Assembly: GCA_037447215.1 (NCBI GenBank)
Contig: JBBIHB010000011.1
Coordinates: 29,768-93,767 of the forward strand
Length of the DNA: 64,000 nt
Source: UBA1413 sp037447215
GTDB lineage: Bacteria; Bacteroidota; Bacteroidia; Bacteroidales; Prolixibacteraceae
Direction: 5' to 3'
In this document: positions 24,843 to 33,143 of the stretch, one piece after another
Layout of the letters: each line of letters begins with the position of its first letter
Numbering within the stretch: the stretch's first letter is position 1
Position numbers and translations under genes: made by a program
Notes under the pieces: model-generated
Database searches by the model: none
The model's input: the letters and a program-made list of their open reading frames with translations, nothing else
Told to the model about the DNA's origin: nothing

Positions 24843-25847
24843 TCACATCCTGATCTCCATATCGAAATATACAAAAGAACGTGTTGGCATGTTGATAGCC
24901 CTAGGTACCCAGTCCTGATAATTCAAGGCCATTTTAATCCCCTTTATTGGGGTGTACTGCAAACCGGAAATAAGTGTTGAACCATCTGCTGAAAGTTGCC
25001 ACGGTGTTATATCCCCTTCAACAATGTTCGACTTTAGCATATCGAATCGGGTAAAAAGCTGGAATTTTGGGTTAATGTTGTATTTTCCATAAACCGAATA
25101 ACCGAATAAATCTTTGTCCTTCTTCAGATTGTTATTTTGCTGATAATTGTATTCGAACACCAGATTGAAATTGTTTTTAAAGGTATAGGAAACCAGCCAA
25201 ACATAAGAAAACTGACTTACTTCGTTTCTGGTATAATCGAAATAGATCCGGTTAAGGAGCTCTTTACTGAATTGATAGGTTAGCCCAAATGCATATTTGT
25301 ATTTATCATCCATTTGTAACCTTGAGAACCCTTCGCCGTTCATGACCGAAAAATCAGCTTCCAGCGAAGACAATAATTTATACCCCACCATTGCACCCAG
25401 ATCTGCCGAAGGGCCTAACTTATATTCATCGGCAAACGCTTTTTTCATGTACCTGCGTTCCCATAACTGCTCCTGAAGTTTATAATGGAGTGTCGGAATC
25501 AGCCCAAACTGAATAGTAAGGTTTTCCCTTACATATTGCCCATAAGCAAACTTAAAATAGGCGTATCTCCGCAATCTCGAAAATGGTGATACATCATCCG
25601 GGCTTCCGATGTCGAGCATGATTCGGGCTGAATATTCGGGACTGATAAAATGTTCGTATCCAAAATATGCCCTTACAAGTTCAATTGCCGATTCATCAGA
25701 TGAAGCCGGTGATATCCCCCTATGAAAGTTGGTAAAAATTACCCCTGAAACCCTACCATAAGGTTCATTTTTTTGTGGTTCCTGTGAACAAACATCAAAT
25801 GCCAGGCTGAAAAAAAGCAGAAACAAAAAAATATTTCGAAGTATCAT
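24843..25847 (-). CDS. Beta-barrel porin (OprO/P-like)
   Basis: ATG at 25847 gives a 334-residue protein with a signal peptide (LRNIFLFLLFFSLAFDVCSQ). A frame opening 58 codons upstream reads through AT-rich leader and is rejected. The mature chain alternates polar and aromatic residues in strands (ELVRAYFGYEHFISPEYSARIMLDIG; YKYAFGLTYQF; FNLVFEYNYQQ) and ends in an amphipathic strand finishing MEIRM. It resembles phosphate-selective porin O/P family members of Bacteroidetes, though substrate choice cannot be read. It lies between the two beta-helix genes and is divergent from the TonB receptor, with a 533-bp gap that holds control elements. Confidence 0.7.
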   Translation of the reverse strand: MILRNIFLFLLFFSLAFDVCSQEPQKNEPYGRVSGVIFTNFHRGISPASSDESAIELVRAYFGYEHFISPEYSARIMLDIGSPDDVSPFSRLRRYAYFKFAYGQYVRENLTIQFGLIPTLHYKLQEQLWERRYMKKAFADEYKLGPSADLGAMVGYKLLSSLEADFSVMNGEGFSRLQMDDKYKYAFGLTYQFSKELLNRIYFDYTRNEVSQFSYVWLVSYTFKNNFNLVFEYNYQQNNNLKKDKDLFGYSVYGKYNINPKFQLFTRFDMLKSNIVEGDITPWQLSADGSTLISGLQYTPIKGIKMALNYQDWVPRAINMPTRSFVYFDMEIRM

Positions 25848-26380
25848 CAATGTAAAAACAATGTTTCTCAATTGTTTCCAAAGTAAAGTTATATAAACAT
25901 ACTGAACATGAAAAATTAACAAAAAAAGGGATAAATTAATTGAAAAAATAAGATAAATTGAGTTAAAATTTACACAACAGCTTGTAAGTGTTTGTATAAC
26001 AATAAGAATACAATTCTTCATTATTGATGGGCTTTTAAAATTACCTCAGAGAAATAATATGTTTACCTGAATGGGTGGAGCAGGACACTCGAAAAAAACA
26101 AATCTGTAAGTATATCAATAACAATACGTTATGAAGTGATATCCTCATTTTTTTTTGCTAACAAAAGATTAACTTTGTAACTAATTGATTATATGTTTTA
26201 TAAGTGTTGATTGGAGAAATCCTATCCTAATTCAGAATTGCCCTTTACATTGTGTTAACCTACTGATAGCTTATTTTAACACAACGGTAATTCACTGGTA
26301 ATCCGCGGTTAATTGCTATTCTGTTCTTTTGCTTTCGCTAAAACTATTTTTTAAAAACACTGCAATTTTGATTGATTAAA
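25848..26380. other. Long divergent control region
   Basis: 533 bp of AT-rich DNA between the porin and the TonB receptor with no credible gene. It holds tandem 11-bp repeats next to the TonB gene (listed separately) and several TTAAC/TTAAT words. No clear full TTTG/TAnnTTTG promoter was found for either gene, which suggests activator-dependent expression. Confidence 0.55.
26274..26317 (+). promoter_or_regulatory. Four in-phase 11-bp direct repeats (putative operator)
   Basis: Successive 11-mers TTTTAACACAA, CGGTAATTCAC, TGGTAATCCGC and GGTTAATTGCT share TAA at positions 4-6, with T at position 7 and C at position 9 or nearby in most units. Strict 11-bp spacing is the hallmark of OmpR/PhoB-type response-regulator sites. 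They end 63 bp before the TonB-receptor ATG. Confidence 0.6.
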
Positions 26381-29251
26381 ATGAAAAAATTTTTACTTCT
26401 TGTTACAATGATTTTTCCATTTACTCTCTATTCGCTTGCTCAGGGCGGTTCGATTAAAGGGAATATTGTTGACTCCAAAACCGGAGAAACATTAATCGGA
26501 ACTACGGTGTTGCTGCAGGGAACCACTACCGGCACCATTACAGATTTTGATGGGAACTATGTGATTCCCATTGTTACCCCTGGTACTTACAATGTAGTTT
26601 ATTCCTTTGTTTCTTATGAAACACAGATTCTTCGCGTTCAGGTTGAGAAGGGAACAGAAACAGTTTTGAATGTTTCTCTCAGTCCGGCTTCACTTGATAT
26701 TGGCGAAGTGCAGGTTATTGCCCAAAGGCGCACTGATTCGGATATCTCTCTTCTGAACACACTTAAATCGGGAAATCTTATTGTAACTGGTATTACAGCC
26801 CAGCAAATTTCACGCAGTCAGGATTCTGATGCGGCCGAAGTGGTTCGTCGTGTTCCGGGAATTACCATTTCCGATGGGCGTTTCGTGATAGTTCGGGGGT
26901 TAATTGAACGTTACAACTCGGTAATGTTGAATAATGCTACAGCCCCAAGTTTCGAAGCCGACAAACGCGCTTTTTCGTTCGATGCCATTCCCAGCGGATT
27001 GATTGATAATATACTTATTTATAAAAGTCCTGCACCTGAACTTCCAGGCGATTTTGCCGGTGCTGCTATTGATGTGCAGACCAAAAGTGCCGCTGACCTT
27101 AACCGGTTCAGCATTTCATATGGTGCCCGTTACACAGAGAATGCAACCTTCAATCAGGATTTTCAAACACACCAGGGAAGCAAAACCGATTGGTTAGGGT
27201 TTGATAATGGTTACAGAAATATTCCGGATGGTATCCCTTCCGACATCGAATTAAAGGAACTGTATCTATGGCCCAATGCACAGGTTTATCTTGAAAGGTC
27301 AAAGGAAATTACCAGGCTTTCGGAACTTTTCCCCAACAACTGGGAAACAACCATGAAAACCCCTCTTCCCGACCAAAGCATTTCGGCAAACCTGCAACGC
27401 CGTTTTTTGATTGGAAAAATTTCGGTTGGAAATATTACTTCGCTAAACTACAACAGTTCATCCAGTTATAATAAAGTTGGGCGAAGAGAATTTCAGGGAT
27501 GGGACGATGTCCAGGGGCGTATTGTTGAAAATTTCGATTTTAATGACTTGCGTTCCAAAGAAGAGAATAAAATAAGCCTGATACATAACTGGAACTTCAT
27601 TTACGGGAAAAACCAAAAACTCGAAGTACGTAATTTTTTGAATCAGAATGGAACAAAAAATACTTCACAACGCGATGGTGTAAACTATTACAATGTGGAG
27701 ACCCTTCGTATGTTCGATCATCGGTATGAAAGCCGGATTATTTATTCGGGTCAGCTGGCCGGAAAACAAAGCCTCAATCATGATAAAACACATTTCGACT
27801 GGATGCTCGGTTATTCTTATACCAGCAATGACCAACCCGACAATAAAAGGTTAATGTATGTCTTGAATAAAACGGAGGGTAGCGATCGAATGGGCCAGTA
27901 TGCTTTGAGGCTGCAAAACATACCCAATGTTTATCTTGCAGGCCGTATGTGGATTGATATGGACGAAAATGTTTATAATGCCAAGTTTGATTTTGACCAT
28001 AACTTTACTTTGTTTGGTTCAGAAAATTTCTGGCAGCTGAAATCCGGATATTTCCATGAATTGAAGGATAGATCGTTAAAAAGCCGATTAATTGGTGTTG
28101 TAGCAGTTAGAAACCCACCGGATATATTTTACAATTCCATTTCAGAAATTTTCAGCCCTGAGAACTTTTATTTCGATCCGAATGTCCCACCCCGCCAGCA
28201 TGGTCTTTCTTACCGGGATAATACAAGGGCTAAAGACAGTTACGACGCTACCGATAATTTAATGGCCGGATATCTTGCCCTGAATATCCCAATAACAAAA
28301 AAATTAAACCTTTATGGTGGAGCAAGGGTCGAAAAATTCGACCGGGTAATTACCAATTTTTTCGAGAAAACAGGAGATACGGATAATATGGATATAACCC
28401 GCGACACTACAGATATTTTCCTTTCTGCCAATATAACCTATAACATCAATGAAAAAAACCTTTTCCGTTTATCCTATGGTCAAACAGTAAACCGCCCCGA
28501 ATTTCGTGAAATCTCAAATTTCGACTATCAGGATTTTGAATTGTTCGCTGTTGTACACGGAAACCCAGAACTTCAGAACTCCTATGTAAAGAACTATGAT
28601 CTACGTTATGAATGGTATCCCGATTTTGGGGAAATAATATCGCTGGCAGCTTTTTATAAAGATTTTACCGACCCAATTGAGTTATTTCAGATTCCTGCTG
28701 GTTCCACATTCGATTATAAACCTTTCAACACCGAAAAAGCATATAGCGCAGGTCTCGAACTCGATATAAGAAAACGATTTGCCGGGTTTGAAAATCAATA
28801 CGGATTTTTCAGGTTTTTAAAAGATGTAACCGTAGTATTCAATACTTCATTTATTAAGAGTGAAATAAATACTGAAAAACAAGGCTTTGCCCGCGACAGT
28901 GTCCGTATTATGCAAGGACAATCACCTTGGATTGTCAATCTGGGTATGTTTTATAACAACACTGAATCCAAATTTACAGCAAGTATCAGTTACAACAACG
29001 TCGGAAAAAGGATAGCTTTTGTAGGTACACCCAATAACCCTCATACCTGGGAGTTATCGAGAAATTCGCTTGACTTCACGCTGCAAAAAGGAATTGGCGA
29101 AAAGCTTCAGGTAAAAGGCGGCGTTAAGGATATTTTGAATGAACCTATACGAAATGTTCAATATCATGGCCCCAACGAGGACAAAATCGGATATGCATTG
29201 AGATACATCCCAAATAGGCAATTTTCAATTAGCCTGGTTTGGATACTTTAA
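26381..29251 (+). CDS. TonB-dependent outer-membrane receptor
   Basis: The ATG at 26381 (three codons after a TTG) gives a 956-residue protein with a signal peptide (MKKFLLLVTMIFPFTLYSLAQ). Residues about 23-105 are a carboxypeptidase-regulatory-like domain (GSIKGNIVDSKTGETLIGTT). The plug domain includes SDAAEVVRRVPGI and RGLIERYNSVMLNN. A roughly 700-residue beta barrel ends in ISLVWIL. It takes up a large or scarce ligand using TonB energy. No SusD partner follows; instead a T9SS beta-helix protein comes 39 bp later. The subfamily with this plug sequence differs from SusC. The ligand is unknown; phosphate-related compounds are one possibility given the nearby porin. Confidence 0.88.
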   Translation: MKKFLLLVTMIFPFTLYSLAQGGSIKGNIVDSKTGETLIGTTVLLQGTTTGTITDFDGNYVIPIVTPGTYNVVYSFVSYETQILRVQVEKGTETVLNVSLSPASLDIGEVQVIAQRRTDSDISLLNTLKSGNLIVTGITAQQISRSQDSDAAEVVRRVPGITISDGRFVIVRGLIERYNSVMLNNATAPSFEADKRAFSFDAIPSGLIDNILIYKSPAPELPGDFAGAAIDVQTKSAADLNRFSISYGARYTENATFNQDFQTHQGSKTDWLGFDNGYRNIPDGIPSDIELKELYLWPNAQVYLERSKEITRLSELFPNNWETTMKTPLPDQSISANLQRRFLIGKISVGNITSLNYNSSSSYNKVGRREFQGWDDVQGRIVENFDFNDLRSKEENKISLIHNWNFIYGKNQKLEVRNFLNQNGTKNTSQRDGVNYYNVETLRMFDHRYESRIIYSGQLAGKQSLNHDKTHFDWMLGYSYTSNDQPDNKRLMYVLNKTEGSDRMGQYALRLQNIPNVYLAGRMWIDMDENVYNAKFDFDHNFTLFGSENFWQLKSGYFHELKDRSLKSRLIGVVAVRNPPDIFYNSISEIFSPENFYFDPNVPPRQHGLSYRDNTRAKDSYDATDNLMAGYLALNIPITKKLNLYGGARVEKFDRVITNFFEKTGDTDNMDITRDTTDIFLSANITYNINEKNLFRLSYGQTVNRPEFREISNFDYQDFELFAVVHGNPELQNSYVKNYDLRYEWYPDFGEIISLAAFYKDFTDPIELFQIPAGSTFDYKPFNTEKAYSAGLELDIRKRFAGFENQYGFFRFLKDVTVVFNTSFIKSEINTEKQGFARDSVRIMQGQSPWIVNLGMFYNNTESKFTASISYNNVGKRIAFVGTPNNPHTWELSRNSLDFTLQKGIGEKLQVKGGVKDILNEPIRNVQYHGPNEDKIGYALRYIPNRQFSISLVWIL

Positions 29252-29290
29252 AAATGAGGATGAAAAATTAGAAATTTAAATTTAATTGTT

Positions 29291-30925
29291 ATGAAAAAGA
29301 TTTTACTTCTTATTGTTGCAATCTTGATGATTGTTGCCGGAATATCGGCCCAATCTATCAATGACAATTTTTTTGAAAAAGTTAATTATGTAGGCGCCTT
29401 CGACGGCGTAATAGACTGGACCAAAGGCTGGGCCGAATGGTCCCCGGTAAATGCAAATTACCCGGAACCTACCATAACCAAAGGGAACGGACAATTCACA
29501 CGTGCCGGAGGTACACACATCACAACCAACGAAACTTGGTCGGGAGTTATCAGGCTCAATGGATGGGTATATGTTGACCAGGGTGTAACGCTTACCATCG
29601 AACCCGGAACCATAATCCGCGGTACTGAAAAAAGTGTACTTTCTATAGAACGCGGCGCAAAAATTATGGCAGTTGGTACCCCCGACAAACCCATTGTATT
29701 TACCTCAGCTCAAGGTGTTGGTTTCCGCGGACCATCCGACTGGGCCGGTGTTGTAATCAATGGAAATGCCCCGAATAACCTTCCCGGTAGAGAAGGTATC
29801 ACAGAAGGTGGGATCGGCTCACCATATGGAGGTAATGACCCTCAGGATGATTCAGGTGCTTTTGTTTACGTGCGTATTGAATTTCCTGGTTTCGAAGTTG
29901 CTACTGGCAGCGAAGTAAACGGACTTACCCTTAATTCAGTAGGAAATAAAACACGCCTCGAATATGTACAGGTTTCTTACTCAGGCGATGATGGTTTTGA
30001 ATTCTTTGGAGGAACTGTAAATGGCAAATACCTGATTTCGTACAAAACCGAAGATGACGATTTCGACACCGATAACGGGTACAGTGGAATGGTGCAGTTT
30101 GGTCTGATCCTGAGAGATCCGGAGATTGTGGATACCGACACGGCCAACGGTTTTGAGTCGGATAACGACCGCGACGGCAGCAACACTACGCCGATAACCA
30201 AAGCTATTTTCAGCAACATTAGTGGTTTTGGTGCAGCCAAAGACCTCGCGTCATACAATGCACTTCCGCAAAACCATAAAGAAGGTGCTGCCGTGCGCAT
30301 ACGCCGCAACAGCCGCATACAGGTTTACAACTCGTTGTTCTTAGGCTGGGGCCGTGGCGTACGTCTCGAATCATCGGGGACACACAATGCAGCCCAGTCA
30401 GACGAACTGACCATCAGGAATACCATAATCGGCGGCGTATTCGGAAATAAATTCCAGACCGACAATTCAGTTCTCTCGGCAGCTCAACTGGAGACATGGT
30501 TCCTTGCTACTGAACGCAAGAACAAGATGCTCACCATTATGGCAGATGCCAAAATTACAAACCCGTTCAACCTTACCAATCCCAATTTCCAACCCATGGC
30601 TGGTTCTCCGATATTCAATGCTTCATACTGGGGAACTACTTCAGTGAGCAATGTTTCTTCGGTATTTGCAGAAGGTTTGGTTAAGAATTATCCGAATCCT
30701 TTCCCGGGCAGGACGAACATTGAAATCACCCTCGAAAAGGAAACTTTTGTTAAAGTAACAGTGTACAACCTTGCCGGTGCAGCAGTTGCCGAACTTCATA
30801 ACGGAAACCTTTACCGAGGTAGCAACCGCATTGATTTTGACGCATCAAACCTGCCTAATGGAATGTACCTTGCAAGGGTTATGATGGGTAACGAAGTACA
30901 AACCCTGAAAATGATCAGGGAATAA
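29291..30925 (+). CDS. T9SS-exported beta-helix protein
   Basis: A 544-residue protein with a signal peptide (MKKILLLIVAILMIVAGISAQ), a parallel beta-helix core (LTIEPGTIIRG, WAGVVINGNAPNN, YGGNDPQDDSGAFVYV, EVNGLTLNSVGNKTRLEYV, DDGFEFFGGTVNGKYLI) and a type A T9SS sorting domain at about 465-544 (VKNYPNPFPGRTNIEI ... NLPNGMYLARV ... QTLKMIRE). It is exported across the outer membrane and attached or released by T9SS. It is co-directional with the TonB receptor (39-bp gap) and followed by a strong terminator, so the two form an operon. Its core is paralogous to the lipoprotein at 23367. It may capture ligand for the receptor. Confidence 0.82.
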   Translation: MKKILLLIVAILMIVAGISAQSINDNFFEKVNYVGAFDGVIDWTKGWAEWSPVNANYPEPTITKGNGQFTRAGGTHITTNETWSGVIRLNGWVYVDQGVTLTIEPGTIIRGTEKSVLSIERGAKIMAVGTPDKPIVFTSAQGVGFRGPSDWAGVVINGNAPNNLPGREGITEGGIGSPYGGNDPQDDSGAFVYVRIEFPGFEVATGSEVNGLTLNSVGNKTRLEYVQVSYSGDDGFEFFGGTVNGKYLISYKTEDDDFDTDNGYSGMVQFGLILRDPEIVDTDTANGFESDNDRDGSNTTPITKAIFSNISGFGAAKDLASYNALPQNHKEGAAVRIRRNSRIQVYNSLFLGWGRGVRLESSGTHNAAQSDELTIRNTIIGGVFGNKFQTDNSVLSAAQLETWFLATERKNKMLTIMADAKITNPFNLTNPNFQPMAGSPIFNASYWGTTSVSNVSSVFAEGLVKNYPNPFPGRTNIEITLEKETFVKVTVYNLAGAAVAELHNGNLYRGSNRIDFDASNLPNGMYLARVMMGNEVQTLKMIRE

Positions 30926-30980
30926 CCATACTTTATTCTTTCGCAGTGTTTTCAGCTAACCGGGCTCTTATCCGGTTGTA

Positions 30981-31008
30981 AAAATCCCGGCTCCGGCCGG
31001 GGTTTTTT
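30981..31008 (+). terminator. Terminator of the TonB/beta-helix operon
   Basis: CCCGGC and GCCGGG form a 6-bp GC stem with a 4-base loop, flanked by AAAA upstream and followed by TTTTTT. It starts 55 bp after the stop. Confidence 0.88.
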
Positions 31009-31103
31009 ATCCTATTTTCGGGATTAAAAGTAGGTTTTGCAGTCGAAAGCACCCTTAATGTAAAAATAATATTAACTAAACATTAATATTTTGAATTAAT
31101 TGT

Positions 31104-31150
31104 TAATTTTGCGTTAATAAATATATGGATTATCATTGATGGAAGGAGGT
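31104..31150 (+). promoter_or_regulatory. -7 element and strong Shine-Dalgarno for the MORN gene
   Basis: TAATTTTG at 31104-31111 matches TAnnTTTG. AAGGAGGT at 31143-31150 is a full anti-16S match 5 bases before ATG 31156, unusual in this window where most genes have no SD. TTAAT/TTAAC words recur around the -7 element, partly at 11-bp spacing. Confidence 0.55.
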
Positions 31151-31155
31151 TTGCC

Positions 31156-31614
31156 ATGAAGAGGACATTTTTTGTATTTGGATTTGTTTTTGCCCTGTTT
31201 TTTTTTGCTAAAGGTCAGGAAATAAAGGAAATAGACGGGCTTTTTTATTCTGGTCAAAAACCCTTTACAGGTACTTCATTTTCCTATTTTAATAATGGTT
31301 CTGTTAAAATGGAATCATCGTATAAAAATGGAATGAAGGATGGCCAGTTTAAGCTCAATTTTGAAAATGGCAAACTTAGCGAAATCCGGTCTTATAAAAA
31401 CAATGAAATGCATGGGACCTGGATTACCTGGAATGAAAGGGGGATAAAAATCGGGGAAGCCAATTACTTCGAAGGTAAAAAACATGGAAAATGGTTTATC
31501 TGGGACGAAAATGGACATCTGGTTTATGAAATGAACTATCAGGATGGGGAACGTTCTGGAACTTGGAGAAAATTCGATCCTGATGGGAACCTGCTTAGTT
31601 CAAGGGATTTTTAA
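31156..31614 (+). CDS. Secreted MORN-repeat protein
   Basis: A 152-residue protein with a signal peptide (RTFFVFGFVFALFFFAKG) and about five MORN-like repeats of roughly 23 residues (YFNNGSVKMESSYKNGMKDG, FENGKLSEIRSYKNNEMHG, ITWNERGIKIGEANYFEGKKHG, WDENGHLVYEMNYQDGERSG). This YwqK-like type is often labelled antitoxin in databases, but no toxin gene is beside it and the signal peptide argues for an envelope protein. Role unknown; MORN repeats usually bind membranes or proteins. It has its own promoter, strong ribosome site and terminator, so it is an independent unit. Confidence 0.75.
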   Translation: MKRTFFVFGFVFALFFFAKGQEIKEIDGLFYSGQKPFTGTSFSYFNNGSVKMESSYKNGMKDGQFKLNFENGKLSEIRSYKNNEMHGTWITWNERGIKIGEANYFEGKKHGKWFIWDENGHLVYEMNYQDGERSGTWRKFDPDGNLLSSRDF

Positions 31615-31635
31615 GACGTATCGAAGGAACATATT

Positions 31636-31667
31636 AAAAAGAGGCGCCATTTGGTGCCTCTTTTTTT
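31636..31667 (+). terminator. Terminator after the MORN gene
   Basis: GAGGCGCC pairs with GGTGCCTC (one G-U) around an ATTT loop, preceded by AAAAA and followed by TTTTTTT, 22 bp after the stop. Confidence 0.88.
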
Positions 31668-31693
31668 ATCGGGTTATTCACTACACTGAAACA

Positions 31694-31719
31694 AAAAAGG
31701 CTCCTTAGAGCCAGTTTTT
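31694..31719 (+). terminator. Second hairpin with T run
   Basis: GGCTC-CTTA-GAGCC preceded by AAAAAA and followed by AGTTTTT, about 30 bp after the first terminator. It may be a backup terminator or the end of a short transcript; no gene lies between the two. Apart from this, the first terminator and the operator below, nothing else stands out in the 312-bp gap. Confidence 0.5.
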
Positions 31720-31874
31720 GTGGGGAGGTTTGAACATCTTACCATGGGTAACAGTGAAAAAGGAAAGACCCTCTTCGAGATTTATTCAGGTACGTCCAAA
31801 TTTTAACCCGAAAATTCTTTGCAATAATATCTCAATAAAATAATTTCATTGTTTCAAAATGATACATATCTTCA

Positions 31875-31900
31875 CAATATCGAAAAAATTTACGATATTG
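31875..31900. promoter_or_regulatory. Inverted repeat, putative operator
   Basis: CAATATCG and CGATATTG form a perfect 8-bp inverted repeat with a 10-bp spacer, ending 26 bp before the GTG of the AraC-type regulator. The position fits an autoregulatory site or other operator. Confidence 0.45.
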
Positions 31901-31926
31901 CAATAAATTATAAATTGTAGATAACT

Positions 31927-33090
31927 GTGATTCAGGCTATAGCTGTTCTTACACCTCTGTATGTTTGCGGTTTTTGGTCACTTGTTTTTTTAAACTCACC
32001 AAGTAAAAGAAACAGAGCACGCCATTTTTTAGGCTTTTTTATGGCTATAGCTTTTCTTTTATACCTTGGACATTCCCTGTTTTTTATTGGCAAATTTGAT
32101 GTCTACATCCAATACGATCCGGTTTATATTGCCTCTTCCATGTTGGTTTATCCCATGTATTACCAGTATATCAGGCTTTTAACTGTTGATACCCGTTGGC
32201 AGGCCAAATATATTCTTCATTATCTTCCGGCTGTTTTTGCCGGAAGTGCCTCATTAATCCTTCATTATCGGTTCACTCAGTCCCCGCAAATGGATATTGA
32301 AACTTACTTCAGGGAGAGCTACCTTTTTTCGTTTGATCAAAAAAGTCAGTTTTTCTGGAACAGGATTTTATATGCTTTACAACGAACCGTTTTTGCGCTT
32401 CAGGTTACAATATATGTTATTGCCGGATACGTTCTGATCCGAAAATACCGGGATCGTTTGCTGAATTACTACACTAATCAGGAAAACCGTAGCATGCGGT
32501 GGGTGAATTTCGTATTTCTTTCTCTTGCGGGCATGGCTTTTCTGAGTTTAATCTTTAATATTATTGGGAAGTTTGCTTTTCTTCATAATAATCAAACCTT
32601 ACTGATTCCCTCATTGCTTTTTTCAGGAATGCTTTTTATTCTGGGGTACCTTGCAAATGGCCAGAACCAGATTATCAGGGAAATTGAACTTGCAGATGAA
32701 AATGAATCCTTTATAACCGTAAACCCGCATTTCAGGCAGGATCAATTAGATATGAAGTTGCGCGAATTATTTGAAAAAGATAAATTGCACCTGAATTCGG
32801 ACCTGAAAATCTGGGACATAACAGCAAAACTTGGAACCAACCGAACCTATTTGTCAAACTTTATCAATAAGCAATATAGGGTAAACTTCTCAATGTTTGT
32901 TAACCGATACAGGGTCGAAGAGGCAAAAGCATTACTTGCCGAAAATGAGGGAAGTTTATATTCCCTCGAAGTTATCGGGGAGAAATGTGGATTTGGTTCA
33001 TACAACAATTTTATCCGGGTTTTTCGTGAACTGGAAAACCTGACACCCGGACGCTATCGAGATGGAATAAAGGGCGGTCATAAAAATTAA
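31927..33090 (+). CDS. Membrane-bound AraC-family regulator
   Basis: A 387-residue protein. Roughly the first 240 residues contain about seven hydrophobic helices. The C-terminal ~110 residues form an AraC HTH: DLKIWDITAKLGTNRTYLSNFIN and then EVIGEKCGFGSYNNFIRVFRE with the terminal LTPGRYRDG. This 7TM-AraC layout is common in Bacteroidetes, where the membrane part probably senses an envelope signal. The only suitable start is GTG 31927, directly before the first helix. It is convergent with the isomerase-like gene at 33144. Targets are unknown; an inverted repeat just upstream suggests self-control. Confidence 0.82.
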   Translation: MIQAIAVLTPLYVCGFWSLVFLNSPSKRNRARHFLGFFMAIAFLLYLGHSLFFIGKFDVYIQYDPVYIASSMLVYPMYYQYIRLLTVDTRWQAKYILHYLPAVFAGSASLILHYRFTQSPQMDIETYFRESYLFSFDQKSQFFWNRILYALQRTVFALQVTIYVIAGYVLIRKYRDRLLNYYTNQENRSMRWVNFVFLSLAGMAFLSLIFNIIGKFAFLHNNQTLLIPSLLFSGMLFILGYLANGQNQIIREIELADENESFITVNPHFRQDQLDMKLRELFEKDKLHLNSDLKIWDITAKLGTNRTYLSNFINKQYRVNFSMFVNRYRVEEAKALLAENEGSLYSLEVIGEKCGFGSYNNFIRVFRELENLTPGRYRDGIKGGHKN

Positions 33091-33143
33091 AAGGAACATC
33101 CCTAATATACGGATGCCCCTCTAATACGATCAGTATTTCATTT

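Noticed and set aside
24843..26021. Longer porin frame with 58 extra N-terminal residues
   Set aside because: The extra part is read from AT-rich leader DNA and precedes a normal signal peptide; ATG 25847 is the credible start.
26360..26367. CAATTTTG as -7 element of the TonB receptor
   Set aside because: One mismatch to TAnnTTTG, and it would leave almost no leader before ATG 26381.
31156..31614. MORN protein as a toxin-antitoxin component
   Set aside because: The database label for YwqK-like proteins is weak; there is no partner gene and the protein has a signal peptide.
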